Source of the DNA: Nocardia jinanensis
GTDB lineage: Bacteria > Actinomycetota > Actinomycetes > Mycobacteriales > Mycobacteriaceae
Direction: 5' to 3'
Length of the DNA: 46,780 nucleotides
NCBI RefSeq assembly: GCF_014645735.1
Contig: NZ_BMMH01000012.1
Location: forward strand, 157,931 to 204,710
Position numbers and translations under genes: made by a program. The notes beneath the pieces were generated by a model that was not told the origin of the DNA, searched no databases, and worked only from the letters and a program-made list of their open reading frames with translations. Shown here one piece after another: positions 16,080 through 24,773 of the stretch (its first letter is position 1; each line of letters begins with the position of its first letter).

Positions 16080-17090
16080 GTGATCTGCCCGCACTGCGCG
16101 AAGAGCCTGCTGCGCCGCGAGCGCACCGGCCGGCGGTGTACGAAGTGCCGGCGGGAGTTCGCGCTCGAGCCGAAGGAGAGTCCGGCGCGGATGCACGATC
16201 TGCGGATGCGCCGGCTGGCCGAAAAGCTCGGCGACGGCCGCGGTCTGCACTACACCCCGACCCAGCTGTGGTATGCGGCCGCGCGCCGGGATGTGCCGAG
16301 TGTGGACCGCAACCACAGTGCCGCGCTGGGCGCGGCGTGCGGGATCATCGTGCTGGGCGGGTTCATCTGTGTGGTCAGTGGTTTCGTCCCGGTACTGCCG
16401 GGGATCGGCACGGGGGTGCTTCTCCTGATCGTGGTCCCCTTGCTGCTGTCCTTCGCGAAACCGTGGTTCCGGCGGCGGACGACGGTGCGGATGCCGGTGA
16501 CGTCCAGAGAATTCCGTAGCGGGGTGCTCGACCGCTGGGCGCAGGTCTACGGTGGGCCACCATCCGGGATGGTGGCCGAGGACATCCCGCTCCCACCGGT
16601 GCGGCAGCCACGGCTGGCCCTGCTGTGCGGGGACCGCGCGGTGCTCGCCTGCCTCGCCGCCAACAACGCCGTCGGCGTATGGGATATGGCACTGGGTGAT
16701 CGAGCGGACCGGCTACCACCGGATGTGCCGGTGCTCGTCTTGCACGATGCGGGTCTGCGTGGCGTGGGTTTCGGAGCGCGGGCCCGGGAGACGCTGGGGC
16801 CCCGCGCCGTCCTGATCGGATTATCCGCGAAAGCGGCACTCGCTGCCCGCTCGGCGGTGCGGTTACGGGAACGTCCGGACCCCGGGGCACCGCCGCTGCC
16901 CGGGTGGGCCGCGGGGTCCGCCGCCGAACTGGACTGGCTGGCCGACGGCTGGTGGGCACCGGTCGCGGCGCTGCCGCCCGCGGCACTGCTGGGCGTGGTA
17001 CAGCGCGGTGTCGAACGGGTGTGGGAGGCAGTCGACCCGGATCGGCTGCGCGCCCAGGAGATAGGTTTCCTGACATGGCCGAACAGTTGA
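16080..17090 (+). CDS. Zinc-ribbon membrane protein, paralogue of next gene (GFLTWP tail)
   Basis: 336 residues from GTG. Residues 3-23 form a CxxC-N13-CxxC zinc ribbon (C3, C6, C20, C23). A YTPTQLWYAA segment follows at 58-67, then two membrane helices (about 82-104 and 106-125). The soluble part (126-336) contains PRLALLCGD (177-185), VLVLHDAGLRG (218-228) and ends GFLTWPNS. Each of these blocks has a counterpart in the same order in the next gene, so the two are diverged paralogues. Function unknown. The last 16 bases overlap the next start. The ribosome site is weak (GAGGA about 12 bases ahead). Confidence 0.75.
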   Translation: MICPHCAKSLLRRERTGRRCTKCRREFALEPKESPARMHDLRMRRLAEKLGDGRGLHYTPTQLWYAAARRDVPSVDRNHSAALGAACGIIVLGGFICVVSGFVPVLPGIGTGVLLLIVVPLLLSFAKPWFRRRTTVRMPVTSREFRSGVLDRWAQVYGGPPSGMVAEDIPLPPVRQPRLALLCGDRAVLACLAANNAVGVWDMALGDRADRLPPDVPVLVLHDAGLRGVGFGARARETLGPRAVLIGLSAKAALAARSAVRLRERPDPGAPPLPGWAAGSAAELDWLADGWWAPVAALPPAALLGVVQRGVERVWEAVDPDRLRAQEIGFLTWPNS

Positions 17091-18088
17091 TACCGGCCCG
17101 GTGGACACAGCGGGTGCTCGATCGGCTGATCCCGGTCGCGGCGGGCCGGGCCGCCGCGCCGGGCGGGATCCGATTCACCGAACGCCAGCTGTACTACGAA
17201 CTCTGCCGAGTGCTCGCACCGGCGCCACGTCTCCCGCGCCGGGTCGCGTTCACCGTCCCCGCGCCGTTGCCCTTCGCTGCCTTCCGAGCAGCCCTCGCCC
17301 GGTACGGCGAGGTCCCCGGCCTGCTCGCACCGGAGCCGCCGCGGAGGGCGCCACCGGGAACGCACACTCCCGAACCCGACCTGTTCGATTACGGCCTGCC
17401 ACGATTGCTCGTCTGCGAATCACACACGGTCGCGCAGATGCTGCGCGCCAACGGTTTACCGCTGGAGTCGGCGACACCGGTGGTCAGCATCGCCGAACTG
17501 CCGTTGCGGCCGGCCGTGGTGGCGATGCTCACGCGCGGCGCGGGATCGGTCTACGTGCTGCACGAAACGAGCGCCGCGGGCCTCGCTCTTCCCAACCGGT
17601 TACCGGAGCTCGCCGAGATCCCCGACGGTCTGCGGGTAGTGCCGCTCGGCTTACGGCCCCGGCAGGCCATGGGACTGCATCTGTTCCACACCGCCCCCAC
17701 GGTTCCCGGCCAACCGGAGCTGCTGTCCGGGATGCTCTCGGCTTCGGATCCGGCCGCACCCGATGGGACCACCTCGCCCGCGGCTCCGGCATCGGCCGTC
17801 CGGGAGCAACCCGAGCGCACCGCCGGCCCGGCGCTCGGTGACCGAGGGCCTGCGCATCCGCACCGGTATCCACCGGAAAGCGAACCGTACTCTCGCCCCG
17901 GGTTTCTCGACGACCGGGAACGCACCTGGCTGCGCCGCGGCCGGATCGTCGAACTGGACGCCGTCGCTCCCGCTGTCCTGTTGCGATCCGCGCATCGCCT
18001 GGTCCGCGGTGTCCGTACTCCGCCACCGCCGCTGGCGGAATTGCGCCGGGCCCGCGGCAGCGGGTTCCTGACCTGGCCCGCCGCCTGA
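17075..18088 (+). CDS. Unknown protein with RQLYY helix and GFLTWP tail
   Basis: 337 residues, soluble. Residues 33-44 read RFTERQLYYELC, a helix reminiscent of the winged-helix entry of topoisomerase VI A/Spo11-type proteins. Later PRLLVCESHTVAQML (109-123) and VYVLHETSAAG (159-169) have the spacing of two strands of a Toprim-like fold, with acidic E115 and E164; this link is speculative. The region 230-290 is proline-rich and probably flexible. It ends GFLTWPAA. Homologous in layout to the preceding zinc-ribbon protein, with which its ATG overlaps, so the pair is probably cotranslated and may form a complex. Confidence 0.75.
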   Translation: MAEQLIPARWTQRVLDRLIPVAAGRAAAPGGIRFTERQLYYELCRVLAPAPRLPRRVAFTVPAPLPFAAFRAALARYGEVPGLLAPEPPRRAPPGTHTPEPDLFDYGLPRLLVCESHTVAQMLRANGLPLESATPVVSIAELPLRPAVVAMLTRGAGSVYVLHETSAAGLALPNRLPELAEIPDGLRVVPLGLRPRQAMGLHLFHTAPTVPGQPELLSGMLSASDPAAPDGTTSPAAPASAVREQPERTAGPALGDRGPAHPHRYPPESEPYSRPGFLDDRERTWLRRGRIVELDAVAPAVLLRSAHRLVRGVRTPPPPLAELRRARGSGFLTWPAA

Positions 18089-18115
18089 GTACCCACCGCA
18101 CGAGAGGAGAACGCA

Positions 18116-18598
18116 GTGTCCCGATACCAGCAGCTCGCCTACACCGATGAGCTGCTCGCCGACGACACCGTGCACCGGCGTTATGCCGACGGCAGGCTGG
18201 AATGGCGGCGGCGCGGGCCGGGCGCGACGGTCACCTGGCGCGACAATCGCGGGAATTCGGGGGTCGACGAGCCGCTGGGCCGAGAAATCGTCAAGCGTAC
18301 GGACCGCGACGGCTCTGTCCGCTACGGCCGCGAATCCGGATACGGACGCACCCTGTGGAGCGACGGTGTATTGACGGTCAACCGTTCGTCCTTCGGCGGC
18401 AGGGTGGGTGGGATCCTCGCCGCCGTCGCCGGTGGCGCAGTGCTCGGCGCGCTGGTGATGCCACCACTGTCGATGACGTTCGAAAAGGAAGAGGAGCTGC
18501 GCGAGCAGTCGGCGCAGTCCAATAGCGGTGGCGTGGAAGCCGGCGGCGATTACGACGACTGGGACGACGGATACGGTGACGACGACGATTTCGGGTGA
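18116..18598 (+). CDS. Small membrane protein with acidic tail
   Basis: 160 residues from a GTG with AGAGGAGA just upstream (18101-18108), a strong site. The first 90 residues are charged and contain short YGR/DGR-like repeats typical of beta structure. One glycine/alanine-rich membrane helix lies near 94-116 (GGILAAVAGGAVLGALVM). The C-terminal 25 residues are almost all Asp, Gly and Tyr. No family recognised. 27 bp after the GFLTWP pair and 7 bp before the asparagine-synthetase-like gene, hence part of the same operon. Confidence 0.7.
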   Translation: MSRYQQLAYTDELLADDTVHRRYADGRLEWRRRGPGATVTWRDNRGNSGVDEPLGREIVKRTDRDGSVRYGRESGYGRTLWSDGVLTVNRSSFGGRVGGILAAVAGGAVLGALVMPPLSMTFEKEEELREQSAQSNSGGVEAGGDYDDWDDGYGDDDDFG

Positions 18599-18605
18599 GC
18601 GCTGA

Positions 18606-20330
18606 ATGTCCAGATGGTGTGCGTTCCTCACCGGCGACGATCCGTCCACCCATCTGCGGGCCGTCGGCGGTGAGCCGGTCGCGACCCGCGGCGGGCACGC
18701 CCTCGGCCTGCTCGACGGGCCGGGCACCGCGCACGGTCCCTTCCGCGCCGGTACGTTGAGCGCTGTCGGCGAGGTCACGCTGTTCAACCGCGACCGGCTC
18801 CGCGCTCGCCTCGGCACGGACGCCCCGCCCCCGGGCCGGACCGACGGTGAACTGCTCCTGCGCTGCTACGCCCGTTTCGGGACAGCCGGCCTCGCCGCCG
18901 CCGAGGGCATGTTCGCCCTCGCCATCGCCGACGGGCCCGATCTGGTACTCGTGCGTGACCATCTGGGAGCTCGCACCCTCTTCCACGCCCGCTCGGCGGC
19001 CGGCTGGGCCGCCGCGACCTCGTTGCGCGCCCTGAGCCGCTGGCCCGCACTGCGCACCGGCCTGCACCTGCCCGCGGTGCGCTCCTTCCTCACCTTCGCC
19101 TATCTGCCCGGTCGCGAAACTCTGCTGCGCGATATCCACGAGGTGCTGCCGGGCCGCTGTCTGCGGCTCCGCCCGGACGGCACCTCCACTGAGCACACGT
19201 TCTGGGAACCCCGTGAAACCGGGGACCAGCGGTCCGTGGACGAGCACGTCTTGGCGCTGCGCGCCCTGCTCGAAGACGCTGTGACCCGCAGACTTCCGGT
19301 CGGCGAACCCGTCGGGGTTCTGCTGTCCGGCGGGATCGACAGCAGTCTCGTCACCGCGCTCGCCGCGAAATCGCACGACCACCCCGTACGCACCTACTCG
19401 ATCAGTTTCGGCGCCACCGCCCCCGACGAACTCGGCTATTCGGGGCTCGTCGCGGCGCACTGCGGTACCGAGCACCGGGTGCTCACGGTCCCGGGGACGA
19501 CGATCGCGGCCCGGCTGGCGGATACGGTGGGCCTGCTCGACTGCCCCGTCGGTGATCCGCTCACCGTCCCCAACCTGATGCTCGCCGAGGCCGTCGCCGC
19601 CGACGGTATCCGCGTCGCGCTCAACGGCGAGGGCGGCGATCCCGTCTTCGGCGGACCCAAGAACCTGGCGATGCTGATCTTCGAACTGTCCCGCGACGAC
19701 CCCGATCCCGATGCCCGCGCCCGCGCGTACCTGGACAGCTATCGCAAATGCTACGGCGACCTGCCCACACTGCTGACCCGGGACACACTCGCCGCGCTGG
19801 AGGACGCGCCTTCCCCTGCCGAACACGTCGCTCCCTACCTGCGCCAGGGCCGGATGACCAGCCTCCTCGACCAACTACTGCACACCAACCTGCGGACCAA
19901 GGGCGCCCACCACATCCTGACCAAGGTGGAGCGCCTCACCGCCGCCAGCGGAATCGAAGGCCGCGCACCCCTGTTCGATCGCGCCGTCGTCGATTACTCC
20001 TTCGCTGTCCCGCCCACGCTGAAACTCGCGGGCACCAGCGAGAAGTGGATCCTCAAGGAGGCAGTGCGCGATCTGCTGCCACCCACGATCGTCGACCGGC
20101 CCAAGAGCGGGATGCGGGTGCCGGTGCAGCAGTGGCTCGACGGTCCACTGCGCGATCTCGGCCACGAGCTGTTGCTCGGCCGCGCCGCTCGCGCCCGCGG
20201 ACTGTTCCGGCAGGACACCGTGCGTGCCTGGTTGCGTGGCGAGGGCGCGCTACTGCCCCGGCAAGGCGGCAAACTGTGGTTGGTGCTGTCGCTGGAATTA
20301 TGGCTTCGTTCGTTCGACGTGGGGCCATGA
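18606..20330 (+). CDS. Asparagine synthetase-like protein lacking Cys2
   Basis: 574 residues. N-terminal region (1-200) has the Ntn-glutaminase fold of AsnB, but the protein starts MSRWC, so the position-2 cysteine that becomes the glutaminase nucleophile is Ser; Cys5 is the only nearby thiol. The synthetase half carries the PP-loop SGGIDSS (241-247), YSISFG, LNGEGGDPVFGG and KSGMRVPVQQW, so ATP-dependent acyl-adenylate chemistry is probably intact. By analogy with beta-lactam synthetase and lasso-peptide cyclases, loss of glutaminase suggests amide formation with another nucleophile. Genes around it do not look like ordinary asparagine synthesis. Start 7 bp after the previous stop. Confidence 0.82.
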   Translation: MSRWCAFLTGDDPSTHLRAVGGEPVATRGGHALGLLDGPGTAHGPFRAGTLSAVGEVTLFNRDRLRARLGTDAPPPGRTDGELLLRCYARFGTAGLAAAEGMFALAIADGPDLVLVRDHLGARTLFHARSAAGWAAATSLRALSRWPALRTGLHLPAVRSFLTFAYLPGRETLLRDIHEVLPGRCLRLRPDGTSTEHTFWEPRETGDQRSVDEHVLALRALLEDAVTRRLPVGEPVGVLLSGGIDSSLVTALAAKSHDHPVRTYSISFGATAPDELGYSGLVAAHCGTEHRVLTVPGTTIAARLADTVGLLDCPVGDPLTVPNLMLAEAVAADGIRVALNGEGGDPVFGGPKNLAMLIFELSRDDPDPDARARAYLDSYRKCYGDLPTLLTRDTLAALEDAPSPAEHVAPYLRQGRMTSLLDQLLHTNLRTKGAHHILTKVERLTAASGIEGRAPLFDRAVVDYSFAVPPTLKLAGTSEKWILKEAVRDLLPPTIVDRPKSGMRVPVQQWLDGPLRDLGHELLLGRAARARGLFRQDTVRAWLRGEGALLPRQGGKLWLVLSLELWLRSFDVGP

Positions 20331-20367
20331 CCGTCATCCGCACGTCCGGTACCGAGGAGACAGCCCG

Positions 20368-21111
20368 ATGACCGAGTCGCGCATCAAGAATCACGCCGAC
20401 GACGAGAACGAGATCCACGATCTCGCCGAATTCCGGGATGCGGGCCACAATGTGGTGACACCGGTGGCGCGGTTCGCGCCCGAGGTGGCCGGAATCGTGG
20501 TGGACGCGTTCACGCAGATCGTCCGAACAGCCAAGGCGGCGCGGGCGGCGAATACACCCGACGCCGAGGGCATCGTCCGCGCGCAGACCTTCGAGGAGGG
20601 CGATGTCTATCTGCTGGAAACCCCGTTCGAGGGCTTCTTCGCCGATCGCTATCTCATGGATTTCTACGATGCCGCCGAACGGGGGATCTGCTCGCGTATG
20701 CACCTGCACACCGGGCTACGGTTCGTCCGCATGATGACCGGACCGGATACACATATCCGGGTCGGCGCGCTGTCGCCCTTCATCGTCACCGATATCCCGG
20801 GGGTGACGCCTTTCCGTCCCGCGCTCTTCACCGACGACTTGCCCGACACCCCACCCGGTGTACACCGCACCCGCTACAACCTGATCGTGCCGCCGTGCTC
20901 ATTCGTCGATATGCAGATTCCACGCGGTGTCAGCCACCAGTTCAATGCTGTCGGCCCGAACGCGGTGATCGATTCGGTGCACCCGGAGGAATCCCTCGAG
21001 ATCCTGCGCGAAGGTATGGCGGGTTACAAAATGATGGCCCAGACCGTATTCCTGGCCCGGGAGCTGCCGGACGCCGCGACCTGCACCGATCTCGTGCCCG
21101 GCGATTCCTGA
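20368..21111 (+). CDS. Cupin-like protein of unknown function
   Basis: 247 residues with GAGGAGA 7 bases ahead of the ATG. Middle region is beta-rich with MHLHTGLRFVRMMTG (H112, H114) and later IPRGVSHQFNAVG (H190) and SVHPEE (H205), a cupin-like distribution of metal ligands. The first 60 residues are helical. No signal peptide. Might be a metal-dependent oxygenase, isomerase or sensor working with the asparagine-synthetase-like product 37 bp upstream. Family assignment is tentative. Confidence 0.65.
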   Translation: MTESRIKNHADDENEIHDLAEFRDAGHNVVTPVARFAPEVAGIVVDAFTQIVRTAKAARAANTPDAEGIVRAQTFEEGDVYLLETPFEGFFADRYLMDFYDAAERGICSRMHLHTGLRFVRMMTGPDTHIRVGALSPFIVTDIPGVTPFRPALFTDDLPDTPPGVHRTRYNLIVPPCSFVDMQIPRGVSHQFNAVGPNAVIDSVHPEESLEILREGMAGYKMMAQTVFLARELPDAATCTDLVPGDS

Positions 21112-21383
21112 GCCGGACCCGGACCGCGGCGGATGCCGGATCCCGAGTCGGCGGGGTCCGGCGCTCAGGTTTCGTGCCATCCGGCAGGGATATTTTGCTG
21201 TGCCCGGCAGAATCAATGCACGGTTGATCTTTCCTGGTTGCCAGGCGCTTCCGGTGATGGCGCCGTGAGTGCCCGGATCTCGATCAGCGTGACAGCGGGC
21301 CCGCACCGGTGCCCCGCGATGGCGCGTCAGTTGGATTCTTGCCGGATTTCAGCGTCGAGATACCATCGATCGGCACCTGGACA
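21112..21383. other. Intergenic space between convergent genes
   Basis: No ORF with a ribosome site and no RNA-like structure was recognised. A somewhat less GC-rich patch lies near 21190-21240. The stretch ends at the strong hairpin that terminates the BI-1 gene. Confidence 0.5.
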
Positions 21384-21417
21384 GAAGACGGCCCCCACCG
21401 AAGTGGGGGCCGTCTTC
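21384..21417. terminator. Terminator hairpin of BI-1 gene
   Basis: Perfect 15-bp stem with CGAA tetraloop (arms 21384-21398 and 21403-21417), 18 bases past the minus-strand stop at 21436; also able to stop transcription from the plus-strand operon. Confidence 0.85.
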
Positions 21418-21435
21418 ATACGGTTGCGACGATCA

Positions 21436-22290
21436 CTAGTCGCTCTGGAAGTAGCTCAGCAGGCGGAGGATCTCCACGTAGAGCCAGACCAGGGTGACGG
21501 TGAGGCCGAGAGCCACACCCCAGGCCGCCTTCGGCGGAGCCTGGGCGCGGATGAGCTGGTCGGCGGCGTCGAAGTCCAGCAGGAAGCTGAACGCGGCGAT
21601 GGCGATGACCACCAGGCTGAAGATGATCGCGACCGGGCCACCGTCGCGCAGGCCGAAGCCGCCGTCGGTGAAGAAGCTCGCGACCAGGTTACCGACGACC
21701 AGGACCAGGATGCCGATCATGGCGCCGATCAGCATGCGGGTGAACCGCGGAGTGACCCGGATGGCGCCGGTCTTGTAGACCACCAGCATGCCGGCGAACA
21801 CACCGAAGGTACCGAGAACGGCCTGGCCGATCATGCCCGCACCGCCCGCGCCACCGAAGCTGATATCGGTGAACATGAACGACAGGGCGCCGACGAACAC
21901 ACCTTCGGCGACCGCGTAGGAGAGCACGAGCGCCGGGTTGTCGGCTTTGTTACCGAAGGTGGCGACCAGGACGAGAACCAGGCCGATGAGGCCACCGCCG
22001 ATGACGAACAGCGGAGCCAGACCGGTGTTGGCGCTGGTCAGCAGGTAGGTGACCAGCGCGGACAGCGCTAGGACGCCCAGCGTGATACCGGTCTTGGTGA
22101 CCACATCGTCGATGGTCAGCGACCGGGTCGGCGCCTGCGGATAAGGCTGCTGATACTGCTGCGGGTACTGCTGCTGGTTGCCGTACTGATAGCCCAGCTG
22201 ACCCGCGCCGGCGGCGGCCGAGCCGAAGCTCGCGTAGCCGGTTTCCTGCTTCGGCAGATTCTTGAATACCGGATTGCTTGTGGCGCGCAC
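21436..22290 (-). CDS. Bax inhibitor-1 / YccA family membrane protein
   Basis: 284 residues from GTG at 22290 with AAAGGGA 8 bases upstream; the ATG at 22332 would add 14 residues that look non-coding. The first 60 residues are Gln/Tyr/Pro-rich (a run of QQYPQQYQQPYP type), probably cytoplasmic. Seven hydrophobic segments follow. The BI-1 family (TMBIM) includes proton/calcium-leak channels; the bacterial role is uncertain. LLDFDAADQLI near the end carries the paired aspartates important for pH sensing in BsYetJ. Monocistronic with its own terminator. Confidence 0.8.
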   Translation of the reverse strand: MRATSNPVFKNLPKQETGYASFGSAAAGAGQLGYQYGNQQQYPQQYQQPYPQAPTRSLTIDDVVTKTGITLGVLALSALVTYLLTSANTGLAPLFVIGGGLIGLVLVLVATFGNKADNPALVLSYAVAEGVFVGALSFMFTDISFGGAGGAGMIGQAVLGTFGVFAGMLVVYKTGAIRVTPRFTRMLIGAMIGILVLVVGNLVASFFTDGGFGLRDGGPVAIIFSLVVIAIAAFSFLLDFDAADQLIRAQAPPKAAWGVALGLTVTLVWLYVEILRLLSYFQSD

Positions 22291-22622
22291 CGCAAATCCC
22301 TTTCTCGGAGTTCGTTGGCCATACCGGGGCACGACCGTCGGCTCGAGCTGTTACTCGATATCCAACTGTCCATCCAACGATCAACCGACCCGGTGGAGTT
22401 CCCAGGCGAGACGACAAGACAGACAAACCGGACCTTACCGGTGGTCGGGCCCGAATGGACCACGGACCGGCATACCGGTCGGCCGCCGGATGTCGCGCAC
22501 GACCTCGCCGGATGCGGATATCGCCTGTTCGCGGGGTGTCGTATCCGACTGCGCAAGACCCGTACCTATCGAGGCGCCGCAGGGACGGCGGACCGCTCCC
22601 CCGCTGGTCCCGGATCCGCGCG
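22291..22622. other. Intergenic region between kinase and BI-1 genes
   Basis: 332 bp downstream of the minus-strand kinase and upstream of the BI-1 gene. It must contain the BI-1 promoter, but no clear hexamers, hairpin terminator or small ORF with a ribosome site were identified. Confidence 0.4.
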
Positions 22623-23747
22623 CTACATCACCGCGACGAGGATCACAATGATGATGAGCAGCCCGATCAGCAGTCCGATGGTGACGGCCACGGTCGGGCT
22701 GAGCTGTTTCGAACCACCGTGCGCGGCGGGAACCGCGACCGCGGCAGGCCGTTGCGGCTGCGGCTGAGCACGCCGGGGCAGCGGTCCGGAACGAGGGCTG
22801 CGCAGTCCGGCGGCAGAGTTACGGGCCGCCCACGCGGGGATGGTGCCGTCCTCGGTGCGCACCGGAGCGCCGAGGATATTGTCGGCCGCACCGGGCCCGA
22901 ACGCGGCGGCCAGGATCTCGTCACGCGCCTCGGCCATGGTGGGCCGGCGCTGCGGGGCCGGTTCCATCATGTGCAGCAGCGCCCGGGTGAGTACCCCGCT
23001 GCGACCGGGCGGAATGATCTGCGCCATGGCGGCGCGTTCCACGATGGCGCCGGTATCGTCGTCCATCCCGAACGGCGGCTGCCCCTCGATAGCGGTGTAG
23101 AGGGTGGCGCCGAGCGAGAACACATCACTGGCCGCGGTGGGCTGGGCGCCACGCGCGACCTCCGGTGGCAGATAGGCGGGCGTACCGGTGATCATCCCGT
23201 CCGGTTCGTCGGCGACCTCGGTGATATTTCGGGAGATACCGAAATCGCTGAGCTTCGCCATCCCGACCCCGGGGCCGCGGTCGGCGACGAGGATATTGCC
23301 CGGTTTGATATCGCGGTGCACGATCCCGACGTGGTGCGCGGCGGCCAGCGCATCGGCGACCTGGGCGCCGATCTGGGCCACCTCGATCACCGGGAGGGCG
23401 CTCACCAGCGAAAGCGCCCGAGCTACATTGCGTGAGGGTAAATGCTCCATCACCAGCCAGGGCTCACCGGCCTCGAGCACCACGTCGTAGACGGCGATGG
23501 CGTGCTCATGGGACAGTTTCGCCGCGACCCGGCCCTCGTGCACGATCTGGTCACGGATCCGCCGGGCCTGGGCCTCGTCCATACCCGCGGTGGAGAGCAC
23601 CTGCTTGATGGCGACTTCGCGGTCGAGCAGCCGGTCCGTGGCCAGCCATACCGCCCCCATACCGCCACCGCCCAGTTTCGACTGCAAGCGGTATCGGCCG
23701 GCGACCAGATAGTCGGGGCCGACGATGGGACGGGCGCGATCGATCAT
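22623..23747 (-). CDS. PknB-type serine/threonine protein kinase
   Basis: 374 residues. Complete Hanks kinase domain at about 18-285: glycine loop LGGGGMGAVW, ATP lysine K48 in VAIKQV, catalytic HRDIKPGN with D146, metal-binding DFG (168-170) and TPAYLPPE. A proline/arginine-rich juxtamembrane linker leads to one membrane helix (about 350-373) ending the protein, so it has no extracellular sensor domain; activation must come through partners or membrane state. Leaderless: TAGTCT is 6 bases ahead of the ATG. Divergent from the imuA'-imuB genes. Confidence 0.88.
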   Translation of the reverse strand: MIDRARPIVGPDYLVAGRYRLQSKLGGGGMGAVWLATDRLLDREVAIKQVLSTAGMDEAQARRIRDQIVHEGRVAAKLSHEHAIAVYDVVLEAGEPWLVMEHLPSRNVARALSLVSALPVIEVAQIGAQVADALAAAHHVGIVHRDIKPGNILVADRGPGVGMAKLSDFGISRNITEVADEPDGMITGTPAYLPPEVARGAQPTAASDVFSLGATLYTAIEGQPPFGMDDDTGAIVERAAMAQIIPPGRSGVLTRALLHMMEPAPQRRPTMAEARDEILAAAFGPGAADNILGAPVRTEDGTIPAWAARNSAAGLRSPRSGPLPRRAQPQPQRPAAVAVPAAHGGSKQLSPTVAVTIGLLIGLLIIIVILVAVM

Positions 23748-23753
23748 GCTGTG

Positions 23754-23759
23754 AGACTA
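23754..23759 (-). promoter_or_regulatory. -10 box (TAGTCT) of kinase gene
   Basis: TAGTCT on the minus strand, 6 bases from the kinase ATG, with no ribosome site between: consistent with leaderless transcription. Confidence 0.45.
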
Positions 23760-23883
23760 GCCGAATTCGGTGGTAGCTGGCCGGATTCGGAGCCGGACCA
23801 CGCGGCACATGATTGCGTTCACCGCGGCGGGTCGCAGCTGTGCCGGACGGTGCTTCCGGGGGCGGGTTCCAGCCGATAAGCTG

Positions 23884-23899
23884 TCGAATGTATGTTCGA
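23884..23899 (+). promoter_or_regulatory. LexA-binding SOS box of imuA'-imuB
   Basis: TCGAATGTATGTTCGA matches the mycobacterial LexA consensus TCGAACRNRYGTTCGA at 15 of 16 positions. It is 20 bp before the imuA' start at 23919 and overlaps an upstream ATG (23892), which argues against that ATG being the start. It predicts DNA-damage induction of the mutasome genes. Confidence 0.88.
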
Positions 23900-23918
23900 A
23901 TCAGGAGGTAGCTGGGCG

Positions 23919-24773
23919 ATGCCGGCCACTTCGGTGCGACCGGCCGGCTATCCGGCGTCCGTCGCGGAAGTGGGTGAGAGTATGACGGCACGACCCCCGA
24001 AAGCCAGCGGCGCGCAACTGCGTGAACTGGCACAGCTGCGGCGGGCGCGGGCGGCGAGCGGCGGATGCGTACCCGGCCCCGCGGTGGCGCCACGCGGCGA
24101 GAACGGCCTGTCCGCGCCGGTGGTCCCCGCGGCGGGCCTGCGCCGGGAGATCCTGCCCGTACCCGCGGCCCTGGCTCCCCTGCTGCCCGAAGGCGGCCTG
24201 GTCAAAGGCACCGTGGTGGGCTACACCGGCGCCGGGGCGTTGCTGGCCGGTTTGCTCGCCGCGGTCACCGGACCGGGTGGGCACGCGGCCGCGGTGGGGC
24301 TACCCGGGCTGGGTCTGCTCGCGGCCGCGGAGATGGGCGCCCGGCTGGACCGGATCTTTGTGGTCGCCGACGCCGGCCGGGATCCGGTGGAGGTGGCGGC
24401 GGTGTTGCTCGACGGGATGGAGCTGGTGGTGCTCGGCCTCGGCGGCGGCACGGTGGCTCCCGCTCGCGCCCGGGTGCTCGCGGCGAAGACCCGCGGAAAG
24501 GGCGCCACGCTCATCGTCACCGGCGGTTCCTGGCCGGCCCCGGACCTGAGTCTGGAAGCGAAAGTATCCGGCTACACCGGGCTCGGCGCGGGCAGCGGGC
24601 GTATCCGTTCGATCGGCCTCGATATCGAGGTCCGCGCCGAATCCGGTGTGCCGCAGCGGGGCCGGCTGGTCGCCCGTCCACTGGGCGGCCGGGTGGAGTG
24701 GGCGGCACCGGATAACGCGGCCGCCGCCGACGGGCTCGCCCCGGAACGACGGGAGCGTTCGGTTGCCTCCTGA
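23919..24773 (+). CDS. imuA': Mutasome protein ImuA' (RecA-like accessory factor)
   Basis: 284 residues; AGGAGG (23903-23908) precedes the ATG by 10 bases. RecA-like core without the usual Walker A: LVKGTVVGYTGAGALLAG, then DRIFVVADAGRDPVEVAAVL and LVVLGLGGG, an arrangement seen in M. tuberculosis Rv3395c. ImuA' bridges ImuB and the error-prone polymerase DnaE2 during damage-induced mutagenesis. The SOS box directly upstream and imuB overlapping its end support the name. dnaE2 is not in this window. Confidence 0.85.
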   Translation: MPATSVRPAGYPASVAEVGESMTARPPKASGAQLRELAQLRRARAASGGCVPGPAVAPRGENGLSAPVVPAAGLRREILPVPAALAPLLPEGGLVKGTVVGYTGAGALLAGLLAAVTGPGGHAAAVGLPGLGLLAAAEMGARLDRIFVVADAGRDPVEVAAVLLDGMELVVLGLGGGTVAPARARVLAAKTRGKGATLIVTGGSWPAPDLSLEAKVSGYTGLGAGSGRIRSIGLDIEVRAESGVPQRGRLVARPLGGRVEWAAPDNAAAADGLAPERRERSVAS

